Source: an uncultured Bacteroidales bacterium (GTDB lineage Bacteria; Bacteroidota; Bacteroidia; Bacteroidales; Lentimicrobiaceae). Taken from it: DNA of 16,846 nt. The DNA is taken from contig CALCQV010000146.1 in assembly GCA_937894795.1 (NCBI GenBank), positions 1 to 16,846 on the forward strand. The letters are read 5' to 3'. The notes beneath the pieces were generated by a model that worked only from the letters and a program-made list of their open reading frames with translations, was not told the DNA's origin and did not search any database. This document shows, one piece after another, positions 8,408-15,002 of this stretch. Both the position numbers and the translations under genes were made by a program. Numbering within the stretch: position 1 is the first letter of the stretch; each line of letters starts with the position of its first letter.

Positions 8408-8439
8408 CAAATATACAGAATTATTTATTAATACTCGAA
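8408..8439 (-). promoter_or_regulatory. Putative promoter of the lipoprotein gene
   Basis: Read on the minus strand, TATATTTG (8415-8408) matches TAnnTTTG perfectly. TTCG (8439-8436) lies 20 bp upstream, one base from the TTTG -33 consensus. The -7 box is 35 bp before the start codon at 8373. Of the promoters proposed in this window, this and the one at 2147 have the best two-part match. Confidence 0.55.
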
Positions 8440-8541
8440 TATATTTAAAAAGTCTGATTCCGTGTATTATTTATTTTTATTATCAACGGTAACACGGCTG
8501 ACAATAGATCCCTTTTCTTACAGCCAAATTGTTAAATTCAG

Positions 8542-8549
8542 TAATTTTG
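8542..8549 (+). promoter_or_regulatory. Putative Bacteroidetes -7 element for the hotdog gene at 8572
   Basis: TAATTTTG is a perfect TAnnTTTG match 22 bp before the ATG. The -33 region (TTAC at 20 bp spacing) is poor. The 198-bp gap from 8374 to 8571 thus holds two divergent promoters. It also has a 6-bp inverted repeat, CCGTGT (8460-8465) and ACACGG (8492-8497), too short to call an operator. Confidence 0.45.
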
Positions 8550-8571
8550 CAGTTTATAAACAACATCTGCT

Positions 8572-9015
8572 ATGAATACTGAAAAGAATATTATTGAACC
8601 ATACCCGGTTTATACTACGCGACTTGTAAAAAGTGAAGACTTAAACCATCATGGCACCCTGTTTGCCGGGAGAACCGCTGAATGGTTTGTTGAATCGGGG
8701 TTTATAGCTGCTGCCAGTATCCTGAATCCTCGCAGTGTTGTTTGTTTGAAGGTACATGGTATGTACTTCTCAAAGCCTGCCCGCCCCGGTGATATCCTGA
8801 AGTTCACTTCAAAGATTGTTTATGCGGGTAAGAGTAGTCTTACCGCTTATGTAGAAGTTAGGATGAAGGGGAATGATCAGGCACTGGTAAGCGGATTTGT
8901 TACTTTCATTCATGTGGACCATGAAACCAAGCCCCTGGCCCATAACTTAGTGATCAATCCTGTAACGGAGGAGGATAAACGGCTATTTGAGCAGGCATTG
9001 TCTCTAAGAAGATAA
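8572..9015 (+). CDS. Hotdog-fold acyl-CoA thioesterase-like protein
   Basis: This 147-residue protein is a single hotdog domain of the acyl-CoA hydrolase (ACOT/YciA) type. It carries SEDLNHHGTLFAGRTAEWFV (residues 21-40), matching the family pattern N..GTLFGG...W.D/E, with E41 where the catalytic acidic residue is expected. KPARPGDILKFTSKIVYAGK and ALVSGFVTFIHVD also follow the family. The default function is hydrolysis of short-chain acyl-CoA in the cytosol. The 3-aminobutyryl-CoA ammonia lyase (Kal) of lysine fermentation belongs, as I recall, to the same fold and size class, and a lysine aminomutase locus lies a few kilobases away, so a Kal-like role is a real alternative. I cannot separate the two by eye. 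It has its own -7 box, and crt follows after 191 bp on the same strand. Confidence 0.85.
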   Translation: MNTEKNIIEPYPVYTTRLVKSEDLNHHGTLFAGRTAEWFVESGFIAAASILNPRSVVCLKVHGMYFSKPARPGDILKFTSKIVYAGKSSLTAYVEVRMKGNDQALVSGFVTFIHVDHETKPLAHNLVINPVTEEDKRLFEQALSLRR

Positions 9016-9016
9016 T

Positions 9017-9071
9017 GTTCACAAGCTCTGTTATACCGGTTGTATTCCGATAAGCCGGGATGATTGTGAAC
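9017..9071 (+). repeat. Inverted repeat just after the hotdog gene stop codon
   Basis: GTTCACAA (9017-9024) and TTGTGAAC (9064-9071) form a perfect 8-bp stem starting one base after the stop codon at 9013-9015. Within the 39-base loop, CCGGTT and AAGCCGG can form a second, inner stem with one bulge. No T-run follows directly, so it is not a standard intrinsic terminator. It may protect the 3' end or mark the end of the transcript. Confidence 0.35.
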
Positions 9072-9153
9072 CTTCATTAAGTCACTGATTAAAGCCCAAT
9101 CACTGACCGGGTATTTATTTAGCTTAGAGCTCTTCCTGAAGCGACTTTTTTAC

Positions 9154-9161
9154 TATGTTTG
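9154..9161 (+). promoter_or_regulatory. Putative Bacteroidetes -7 element for the crt operon
   Basis: TATGTTTG is a perfect TAnnTTTG match 45 bp before the crt start codon. No good -33 TTTG is found at 19-21 bp spacing. It would let crt and the two downstream genes be transcribed independently of the hotdog gene. Confidence 0.45.
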
Positions 9162-9206
9162 AAGAAGATTTGTTTTAATTTCAAACATTAACAAGGTACA
9201 TGCTAT

Positions 9207-9974
9207 ATGGAATATGAAATCCTGAAGCCGGTTAAAGAAGGCAACATTGTGGTACTAACGCTGAGCAGGCCACAGGCGCTTAATGCGCTGAATACTAAGT
9301 TTTTTGATGAGATGGATCATTTTCTTGATTCCATGGCTCACGATGGTACGATAAGAGTTTTGATTATCACCGGTGAAGGGAAGGCCTTTGTTGCCGGTGC
9401 AGATATTGCGGAGATGGTTAATATGAATGGGGAGCAGGCCCGTGCATTTTCCAGAAAAGGGCAGGAGGTTTTTGATAAAATCGGCGTTATGCCATTCCCG
9501 GTCATTGCCGCCATTAATGGTTATGCATTAGGTGGAGGCCTTGAACTGGCTATGGCCTGTGATATCAGGATTGCTTCAGATAAAGCGAAATTCGGACAAC
9601 CGGAAGTAAGTCTTGGCCTTATACCGGGTTATGCAGGTACCCAACGGTTGCCCCGTTTAACCAATCTTGCCGATGCTCTCTATCTTCTCACTACCGGTGA
9701 GGCTGTTGATGCCAATACTGCACTTGCCATGCGACTGGTTCAGAAAGTTGTTGAACCCGAGAAGCTGATGGAGGAGGCAATGCGTATTGCAAACGTTATA
9801 GCTTCAAGAGGCCCTATGGCAGTTAAGTTAGTGAAATCAGTTACCAGAAATGGTTTGAATGGTAGTTTTAATGAAGGTGAACTGCTTGAAGCCAAACAGT
9901 TTGGTGATCCTTTCGGTACTGAAGGTACTGAAGGAATGAAGGCATTTCTTGAAAAACGTAAACCTGAATGGTGA
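9207..9974 (+). CDS. crt: Enoyl-CoA hydratase / 3-hydroxybutyryl-CoA dehydratase (crotonase)
   Basis: This 255-residue crotonase has the usual length. It interconverts crotonyl-CoA and 3-hydroxybutyryl-CoA in the cytosol. The oxyanion-hole segments are present as AFVAGADIAEM (A65) and NGYALGGGLELAMACD (G110). Both catalytic glutamates are in place: E113 in GGGLELAMACD and E133 in FGQPEVSLGLIPGYAGTQRL. The C-terminal GMKAFLEKRKPEW is typical of short-chain crotonases of the Crt type. It is the first gene of a run with a 3-hydroxyacyl-CoA dehydrogenase 59 bp downstream and a thiolase after that, which supports a C4 substrate. The gene ends with tandem in-frame stops (TGA TAG). Either direction is possible; next to lysine fermentation genes it may hydrate the crotonyl-CoA that the pathway produces. 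Confidence 0.93.
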   Translation: MEYEILKPVKEGNIVVLTLSRPQALNALNTKFFDEMDHFLDSMAHDGTIRVLIITGEGKAFVAGADIAEMVNMNGEQARAFSRKGQEVFDKIGVMPFPVIAAINGYALGGGLELAMACDIRIASDKAKFGQPEVSLGLIPGYAGTQRLPRLTNLADALYLLTTGEAVDANTALAMRLVQKVVEPEKLMEEAMRIANVIASRGPMAVKLVKSVTRNGLNGSFNEGELLEAKQFGDPFGTEGTEGMKAFLEKRKPEW

Positions 9975-10033
9975 TAGCCATCAGAATCAGCCATTATCCC
10001 GGAATTAATTAGGAACAATAAACAAGATACTTT

Positions 10034-11371
10034 ATGGAATATATTGATAGAATTCAGAATGTTACAGTGTTGGGTGCTGCCGGTAAAATGGGCAGTGGCA
10101 TCCTGCTGCTGATGGCCCTTGAGATGGCTGACCAGAAACTGAAGCCCGAAAACAAGGAGAAGCCTTTTGTGCTTAATGCCATGGATGTCACCTCCGGTGC
10201 CTTGCCCGGGCTTATGAAATATATCCGCGCCCAGGTGCTTAAAGCTGCCGAGAAAAAGGTGGTTGCCCTGAGAAAGATATATGCCGACAGGAAGGACCTC
10301 ATTGAAAATGCTGAGATTATTGATGAATATATTGAGGATGTGATGAGCATTATCAGACCCGGTACCCGTATTGAAGTTGCTTATGAAAGTACGCTGGTGT
10401 TTGAGGCGGTAAGTGAGAATGCGGCACTGAAGGCTAAGCTTTTCAGTCAGATAGACCAGAACAATACACTGAAACCCTGGTACTTTACCAACACTTCATC
10501 AGTGCCCATTGAAGGACTGAATGAGAAAGCAGGTATTGAAGGACGGGTATTGGGATTCCATTTCTATAATCCACCTGCCGTGCAGAAGCTTGTAGAGCTG
10601 ATTACCATAAAGGAGAATCCGGTAGGGATGAGGGAATTTGCTGTTGATCTGGCAAAGAACCTCAGGAAAATCATTGTTCCTTCAAACGATATTGCCGGAT
10701 TTGTTGGTAATGGCCATTTTATGCGTGATGCACTCTATAGTATTCAGAAAGCAGAGGCATTATCAACCGAAATGCCCATTTATGAAGCCGTTTATGCGGT
10801 AAATAAGGTAAGTCAGGATTTCCTGATGCGCCCCATGGGTATCTTTCAACTGATAGATTATGTGGGTGTTGATGTGGTACGTTTTATTATGAACGTGATG
10901 AACCCCTATATGAAGAATGAAGATCTGCACAGTGATATGCTTGATAAGCTGTTTGATTTGGGTGTAAAGGGCGGTCAGTTTGCTGATGGAAGCCAGAAGG
11001 ATGGTATCCTAAAATATGAAAAGGGCCGTCCGGTTGCAGTTTATAGTCTTGAAAGGAAGGATTATGTGGCATTTGCATCCTTCGCAGGTAAGATTGATGA
11101 ATGGTTGGGTGAAATGCCCAAAGAGGTGATGCCCTGGAAGAATATCATCAAGTTGGCTGATAGGGATGCTGCAGCCAAAGAGGCATTTGCACAGCTTAAG
11201 AACATGAAGACCAAGGGTGCAGAACTGGCATTGGCCCATGCCCGCCGATCACGTGAGATTGGTGAACAGTTGGTGAATACCGGCGTTGCTGCCTCTGCCC
11301 AGGATGTAAATACGGTGCTGGCTACCGGTTTCTTCCACGCCTACGGACCTGTTAATGATTTTGTCAACTAA
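10034..11371 (+). CDS. 3-hydroxyacyl-CoA dehydrogenase, atypically long (3-hydroxybutyryl-CoA dehydrogenase-like)
   Basis: This 445-residue NAD(H) enzyme would interconvert 3-hydroxybutyryl-CoA and acetoacetyl-CoA. The N-terminal Rossmann fold has VTVLGAAGKMGSGI (G14-G17-G20). The catalytic residues keep exactly the relative spacing of human HAD (S137, H158, E170, N208): S155 in FTNTSSVPI, H176 in GFHFYNPP, E188 in QKLVELI and N226 in GFVGNGHF. Two things are unusual. A longer segment, partly helical and basic, separates the second strand from the VFEAVSEN motif, and about 160 residues extend beyond a normal Hbd of about 280 residues, ending in a helical, Ala-rich region (KGAELALAHARRSREIGE). 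The protein is therefore a long variant, possibly a separate subfamily, rather than a fusion with a domain I recognise. It lies between crt (59 bp) and the thiolase gene (18 bp). Confidence 0.88.
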   Translation: MEYIDRIQNVTVLGAAGKMGSGILLLMALEMADQKLKPENKEKPFVLNAMDVTSGALPGLMKYIRAQVLKAAEKKVVALRKIYADRKDLIENAEIIDEYIEDVMSIIRPGTRIEVAYESTLVFEAVSENAALKAKLFSQIDQNNTLKPWYFTNTSSVPIEGLNEKAGIEGRVLGFHFYNPPAVQKLVELITIKENPVGMREFAVDLAKNLRKIIVPSNDIAGFVGNGHFMRDALYSIQKAEALSTEMPIYEAVYAVNKVSQDFLMRPMGIFQLIDYVGVDVVRFIMNVMNPYMKNEDLHSDMLDKLFDLGVKGGQFADGSQKDGILKYEKGRPVAVYSLERKDYVAFASFAGKIDEWLGEMPKEVMPWKNIIKLADRDAAAKEAFAQLKNMKTKGAELALAHARRSREIGEQLVNTGVAASAQDVNTVLATGFFHAYGPVNDFVN

Positions 11372-11389
11372 CCTTTAATACCTGAACAA

Positions 11390-12628
11390 ATGAAACCACG
11401 CATAAAGATATATATGATTGCCGGTTACAATACCATCTCCATGGGGACCGGACGAAAGGAATTCAACCCAAAAAGAGAACGCCCCGGGCTTGAGCATTAT
11501 CTTAAAGAGGCAGGCCAGGGTACTCTTCAGCAGATTGGAGGTGCCGGGAATGTAGATGAAGGTGTTGTTGGCAACTTTATGGCGGCCCGCTTTAATAAAC
11601 AGGGCCACCTTGGTGCATTTATGGCGATGATAGATCCTGAATTGCGGTACAAGCCTTCATTACGGGTGGAAGGTGCCTGTGCTTCAGGCGGTCTTGCCCT
11701 TGTTAGTGGTATTAAGTCGGTGCTTTCAGAATCAGCTGATGTTGTTCTGGCAATTGGAGTTGAGGTGCAGAATACCGTGAAGGCTATTTATGGCGCCGAT
11801 ATACTGGCTTATGCCGGCTGGTTCAATAAACGAAAGGATGGACATGCTTATTTCTTCCCGGGTCAATTCAGTGACCGGGCAGGGGCTTATTTCAGCAAAT
11901 ATGGTCGTGAGAAGACTCGTTTAGGTATGGCACGCTGGTATCGCAATGCCATTGAGAATGCCCGCTTATGCCCTACAGCCCAGGAGTATAGTAATAGCAC
12001 CGCTGATCTCGATGCCCAGGGACTCACTGAACCCACACCCAAGTCCTTTACCGATAATCTCAACGTATTCGACTGCTCAAAGGTGTCAGATGGCGCTTCA
12101 GCCATTGCCATTGTTTCGGAAGAAGGGCTCAAGCGTGCCGGAGTTCCATTGAAGGATGCCGTTGAGGTTGTTGCCGTTGGGCATGCTACCGATGACATCA
12201 CCGCCGATCCTGAAGACCGTACCGTTATGTCAACCATCAGAGAAGCGGTGAAGATAGCTCTAAAAGATGCAGGCATTACCGTTGATCAGCTTGCAACCAT
12301 TGAAACGCACGACTGCTTCTCCATTGCCGGTCTGATTACGCTGGAGTCCATTGGACTGGCAGAACCTGGAAAGGGAGCTGAATTTATACTTGAAGGGCAT
12401 ACTTCACGTACCGGCAAAATCCCTATCAACACTACAGGAGGCCTGATAGGGTGGGGGCATCCTACCGGCGCTACCGGTGTTCACCAGGCAGTAACCGTTT
12501 GGGAACAACTCACCGGCAGGGCAGGCAATGCACAGATAAATATACCAACCGATAAACCTTATGCACTGTCCATCAACATGGGTGGTGACGACAGGACGGT
12601 GGTTGCAATCGTTTATAAGAAATTATAG
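11390..12628 (+). CDS. Thiolase of SCP2/SCP-x type (acetyl-CoA acetyltransferase-like)
   Basis: This 412-residue protein has a thiolase fold. The nucleophile is C97 in EGACASGGLAL. The loop NEAF of classical thiolases is replaced by HDCF (H307-D308-C309, in ETHDCFSIAGL), and H357 lies in GLIGWGHPTGATG. The usual C-terminal CxG is replaced by NMGGDD. HDCF together with loss of CxG is the pattern of SCP2-type thiolases, where the HDCF cysteine is thought to serve as the second catalytic cysteine. It would thiolyse or form a 3-ketoacyl-CoA; the crt and dehydrogenase genes just upstream (18 bp gap) suggest acetoacetyl-CoA or a related short chain. Related non-thiolytic condensing enzymes exist, so the direction and substrate are uncertain. 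The gene ends about 100 bp before a strong terminator. Met9 is an alternative start. Confidence 0.87.
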   Translation: MKPRIKIYMIAGYNTISMGTGRKEFNPKRERPGLEHYLKEAGQGTLQQIGGAGNVDEGVVGNFMAARFNKQGHLGAFMAMIDPELRYKPSLRVEGACASGGLALVSGIKSVLSESADVVLAIGVEVQNTVKAIYGADILAYAGWFNKRKDGHAYFFPGQFSDRAGAYFSKYGREKTRLGMARWYRNAIENARLCPTAQEYSNSTADLDAQGLTEPTPKSFTDNLNVFDCSKVSDGASAIAIVSEEGLKRAGVPLKDAVEVVAVGHATDDITADPEDRTVMSTIREAVKIALKDAGITVDQLATIETHDCFSIAGLITLESIGLAEPGKGAEFILEGHTSRTGKIPINTTGGLIGWGHPTGATGVHQAVTVWEQLTGRAGNAQINIPTDKPYALSINMGGDDRTVVAIVYKKL

Positions 12629-12724
12629 TGCGGTACTGTAAATTAATTGTAGTGTTTGAAGTTGTACTGAAGTACATGAAATTGCAATGAAAAACAAGGT
12701 ACTATAATTCAGTATCTGCAATAA

Positions 12725-12757
12725 AAAAGACCTTCACTAATGCAGTGAAGGTCTTTT
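12725..12757. terminator. Bidirectional intrinsic terminator between convergent operons
   Basis: A perfect 14-bp inverted repeat, AAAAGACCTTCACT (12725-12738) and AGTGAAGGTCTTTT (12744-12757), encloses a 5-base loop (AATGC). A-run and T-run flanks supply the U-tract on both strands. It lies 96 bp after the stop of the plus-strand thiolase and 103 bp beyond the stop of the minus-strand thiolase, so it can serve both. The rest of the 232-bp gap (12629-12860) holds nothing else that I recognise. Confidence 0.92.
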
Positions 12758-12860
12758 ATTATTACTGACTTTTGATTTATGCTTTGAGTGTGCCACTTCG
12801 TATCTGCAGTGTTAAAAATGCAGTGTCATTGAAACGCATGCTTCTCGAAGTATCCCTCAA

Positions 12861-14066
12861 TTATACATTCTTCAATATTACGGCAGTTCCCATACCACCG
12901 CCAATACACAGGGAGGCAAGTCCCAGCTCTTTGCCGGTACGCTTCATCTCATGGATGAGGCTTACGGTGATGCGGTTACCTGAAGCTCCAATGGGGTGGC
13001 CTAAAGCAATGGCGCCACCATTAACATTGCAGTTCTGCTCAAACCATTCAGGAGTAACACCATGTTCTTCGCACAATTGCTTGATAACTCCCAATGATTG
13101 GGCTGCAAAAGCTTCATTCAATTCCAATACCTGAATATCCGATAGTTTAAGGTTGGCTTTCTTTAGCGCCTTGCGTATGGCAGGAACCGGTCCCAGTCCC
13201 ATAACTGCAGGCTCCACACCTCCCTGTCCTATGGCAATAATCTCTACCAGTGGGGTCAGTCCATGTTCTTTAACGGCCTCTTCACTTGCAACCATCACAA
13301 ACGATGAGCCATCATTGATACCTGATGCATTTCCTGCAGTAACTGTGCCATCCTGTTTGAAAGCAGGGCGGAGGTTACCTAGTTTTTCGGGATTGGTGGT
13401 GCGATTAACAAACTCATCGGTATCAAAAACAATGGTTTCTTTTTTCGTTGTGAAAGTAAGAGGCACAATTTCCTGTTTGAACTTGCCATTATCGATTGCT
13501 GCAGCGGCTTTCTGCTGTGATTTATAGGAAAACTCATCCTGCTGCTGTCGGCTGATATTCAATCTTTCGGCAATATTCTCAGCGGTAATGCCCATGTGCA
13601 GTCCTGAAAAGGCGTCGGTCAAACCATCCAGTATCATGGTGTCAATCGCCTTGAAGTCGCCCATTTTAACGCCATTGCGAATACTACCGGGAAGTGCATA
13701 ACAAGCAGCCGACATATTCTCGGTACCACCGGCAAGTATAAGGTTTGCCTCACCGGCACGTATGTTGTTGTAAGCGGTGAGAATACTCTTCATACCACTG
13801 CCGCATATCATATTGATTCCCCATGCCGGCACCTCCTGAGGTATACCTGCCTTGATGGATGCCTGTCGGGCAATACCCTGCTTCTGACCTCCTGAAAGGA
13901 TGTTCCCAACAATGACTTCGTCAATCTTCGCCGGGTCAACCTTGGTCTCTTCAATTATTTTTTTAATTACTTCAGCTGCAATATCAGCCGGATGCATGTT
14001 AGTGAGCGCACCGCCAAATTTGCCTATGGCGGTTCTTTTTGCTGCTACGATAAAAACTTTACTCAT
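12861..14066 (-). CDS. atoB: Acetyl-CoA acetyltransferase (classical biosynthetic-type thiolase)
   Basis: This 401-residue protein is a full-length classical thiolase II. All four catalytic loops are present: C88 in NMICGSGMKS, NEAF in VLELNEAFAAQS, H357 in GGAIALGHPIGASG and C387 in SLCIGGGMGTA. It interconverts acetoacetyl-CoA and two acetyl-CoA in the cytosol. It lies 144 bp downstream of kamE on the same strand. In lysine fermentation acetoacetate is activated to acetoacetyl-CoA and cleaved by such a thiolase, so the position makes sense. The intervening gap holds an inverted-repeat element and no clear TAnnTTTG box, so the gene may be cotranscribed with kamDE. It differs in type from the thiolase encoded at 11390-12628, which it faces across the terminator. 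Confidence 0.95.
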   Translation of the reverse strand: MSKVFIVAAKRTAIGKFGGALTNMHPADIAAEVIKKIIEETKVDPAKIDEVIVGNILSGGQKQGIARQASIKAGIPQEVPAWGINMICGSGMKSILTAYNNIRAGEANLILAGGTENMSAACYALPGSIRNGVKMGDFKAIDTMILDGLTDAFSGLHMGITAENIAERLNISRQQQDEFSYKSQQKAAAAIDNGKFKQEIVPLTFTTKKETIVFDTDEFVNRTTNPEKLGNLRPAFKQDGTVTAGNASGINDGSSFVMVASEEAVKEHGLTPLVEIIAIGQGGVEPAVMGLGPVPAIRKALKKANLKLSDIQVLELNEAFAAQSLGVIKQLCEEHGVTPEWFEQNCNVNGGAIALGHPIGASGNRITVSLIHEMKRTGKELGLASLCIGGGMGTAVILKNV

Positions 14067-14117
14067 TTTGGTTTAAGATTTATAAATGTCTGTTTAGTAA
14101 CTTGTATTTTTTATTTT

Positions 14118-14188
14118 ACCTCACCCCTCTCTTCAAGGAGAGGGAAACCAACTCCCTTCTCTATGAGTAGTAAGGCTGGGGTTGAGGT
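14118..14188. repeat. Composite inverted-repeat element between kamE and the thiolase gene
   Basis: The outer arms are ACCTCACCCC (14118-14127) and GGGGTTGAGGT (14178-14188), complementary except for one unpaired base. Inside is a perfect 7-bp hairpin, CCCTCTC (14125-14131) and GAGAGGG (14138-14144), with loop TTCAAG. An alternative pairing joins GAGAGGGA to TCCCTTCTC (14153-14161). The layout resembles dispersed REP-like intergenic elements with CCTCACCCC ends and CTCTCCTTCAAGGAGAG cores that occur in many bacterial genomes. Only one copy is in this window, so dispersal cannot be shown here. Confidence 0.6.
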
Positions 14189-14210
14189 GATATCCACAAT
14201 ATTGTTTATT

Positions 14211-15002
14211 TCATCCTTTTCCTAGCCGTACCACCATTTCCTGTGCTATGTATGAAGCAACATCGTCAGCGTATGAATTCATGCTGAAGCCTGCATCATA
14301 ACCCAGTTCCTTGGCAAGTTCATGTGAAAGACGGGGGCCGCCGCAAATGAGAATCACTTTACTGCGCAAGCCTTCTGCTTCCAGCATCTCAACCAACTCC
14401 GTGAGGTTCTTGATGTGAACATCCTTCTGGGTTACGGTTTGTGATACCAGCAATGCATCGGCTTTCATTTCAATGGCTTTGGCAATGAAGTCCTCATTCA
14501 GTACCTGGCTACCCATGTTGAGGGTTTCAAACATCTCATAACGCTCTAATCCATAATGCCCTGCATATCCTTTCATGTTCATTATGGCATCAATGCCAAC
14601 GGTATGGGCATCTGTTCCTGTACTTGCCCCAACTATCACTATCTTTCGGCCAATACGGCTCTTGATGAATTCATCCGTTTCATGCATGTCCATAGCTGTT
14701 GATTCCACTTTAGGAACATGAATGGAGGTGTAGTCAACCGTATGAACACAACTGCCATAACAGGTGAAGAATGTGAATCCTTTGGCTAATTCCTTATAGT
14801 AAACCACCTGTGGATTCTCAAATCCCATTTTACGCATCAGTTGCTTGGCTGCTTCTATTGCTTCATCATTGCATGGTACCGGCAGTGTGAAACTGAGCTG
14901 GGTTTTACCATCATTCATGGTATCGCCATATGGCTTAATTGCTTTAAGATCAAGTGTCTGATCAAAGCTAACCTTGTCCATCGAGTATAATCCGCTGCTC
15001 AT
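14211..15002 (-). CDS. kamE: Lysine 5,6-aminomutase, beta subunit (KamE)
   Basis: This 263-residue protein is the cobalamin-binding subunit of the enzyme that moves the terminal amino group of beta-lysine (or D-lysine) from C6 to C5, using adenosylcobalamin and PLP. The B12 motif DxHxxG is present as TDAHTVGID, with H133 as lower-axial cobalt ligand. K144 (in MNMKGYAGHYG) sits exactly where the PLP-binding lysine of the clostridial enzyme is (H133 and K144 of the beta subunit, from memory). SQTVTQKDVHIKNL and ICGGPRLSHELAKELGYDAG fit the Rossmann-like B12 domain. The N-terminal 100 residues form the dimerisation/PLP region. The start ATG overlaps the kamD stop by one base (TAATG), which indicates translational coupling of the two subunits. 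Confidence 0.96.
   Translation of the reverse strand: MSSGLYSMDKVSFDQTLDLKAIKPYGDTMNDGKTQLSFTLPVPCNDEAIEAAKQLMRKMGFENPQVVYYKELAKGFTFFTCYGSCVHTVDYTSIHVPKVESTAMDMHETDEFIKSRIGRKIVIVGASTGTDAHTVGIDAIMNMKGYAGHYGLERYEMFETLNMGSQVLNEDFIAKAIEMKADALLVSQTVTQKDVHIKNLTELVEMLEAEGLRSKVILICGGPRLSHELAKELGYDAGFSMNSYADDVASYIAQEMVVRLGKG

Noticed and set aside
8460..8497. CCGTGT...ACACGG as an operator between the divergent lipoprotein and hotdog genes
   Set aside because: A 6-bp match separated by 26 bases in AT-rich DNA is expected by chance; not placed over either promoter.
11887..12276. A 129-codon open frame on the minus strand inside the SCP2-type thiolase gene
   Set aside because: It lies antisense within a clear thiolase with intact motifs; its composition follows from the codon pattern of the real gene, and no motif or start signal is seen.
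12772..13527. Plus-strand open frames opposite the classical thiolase gene (12772-13134 and 13153-13527)
   Set aside because: They are antisense shadows of a conserved gene with all four catalytic loops; no recognisable protein features.
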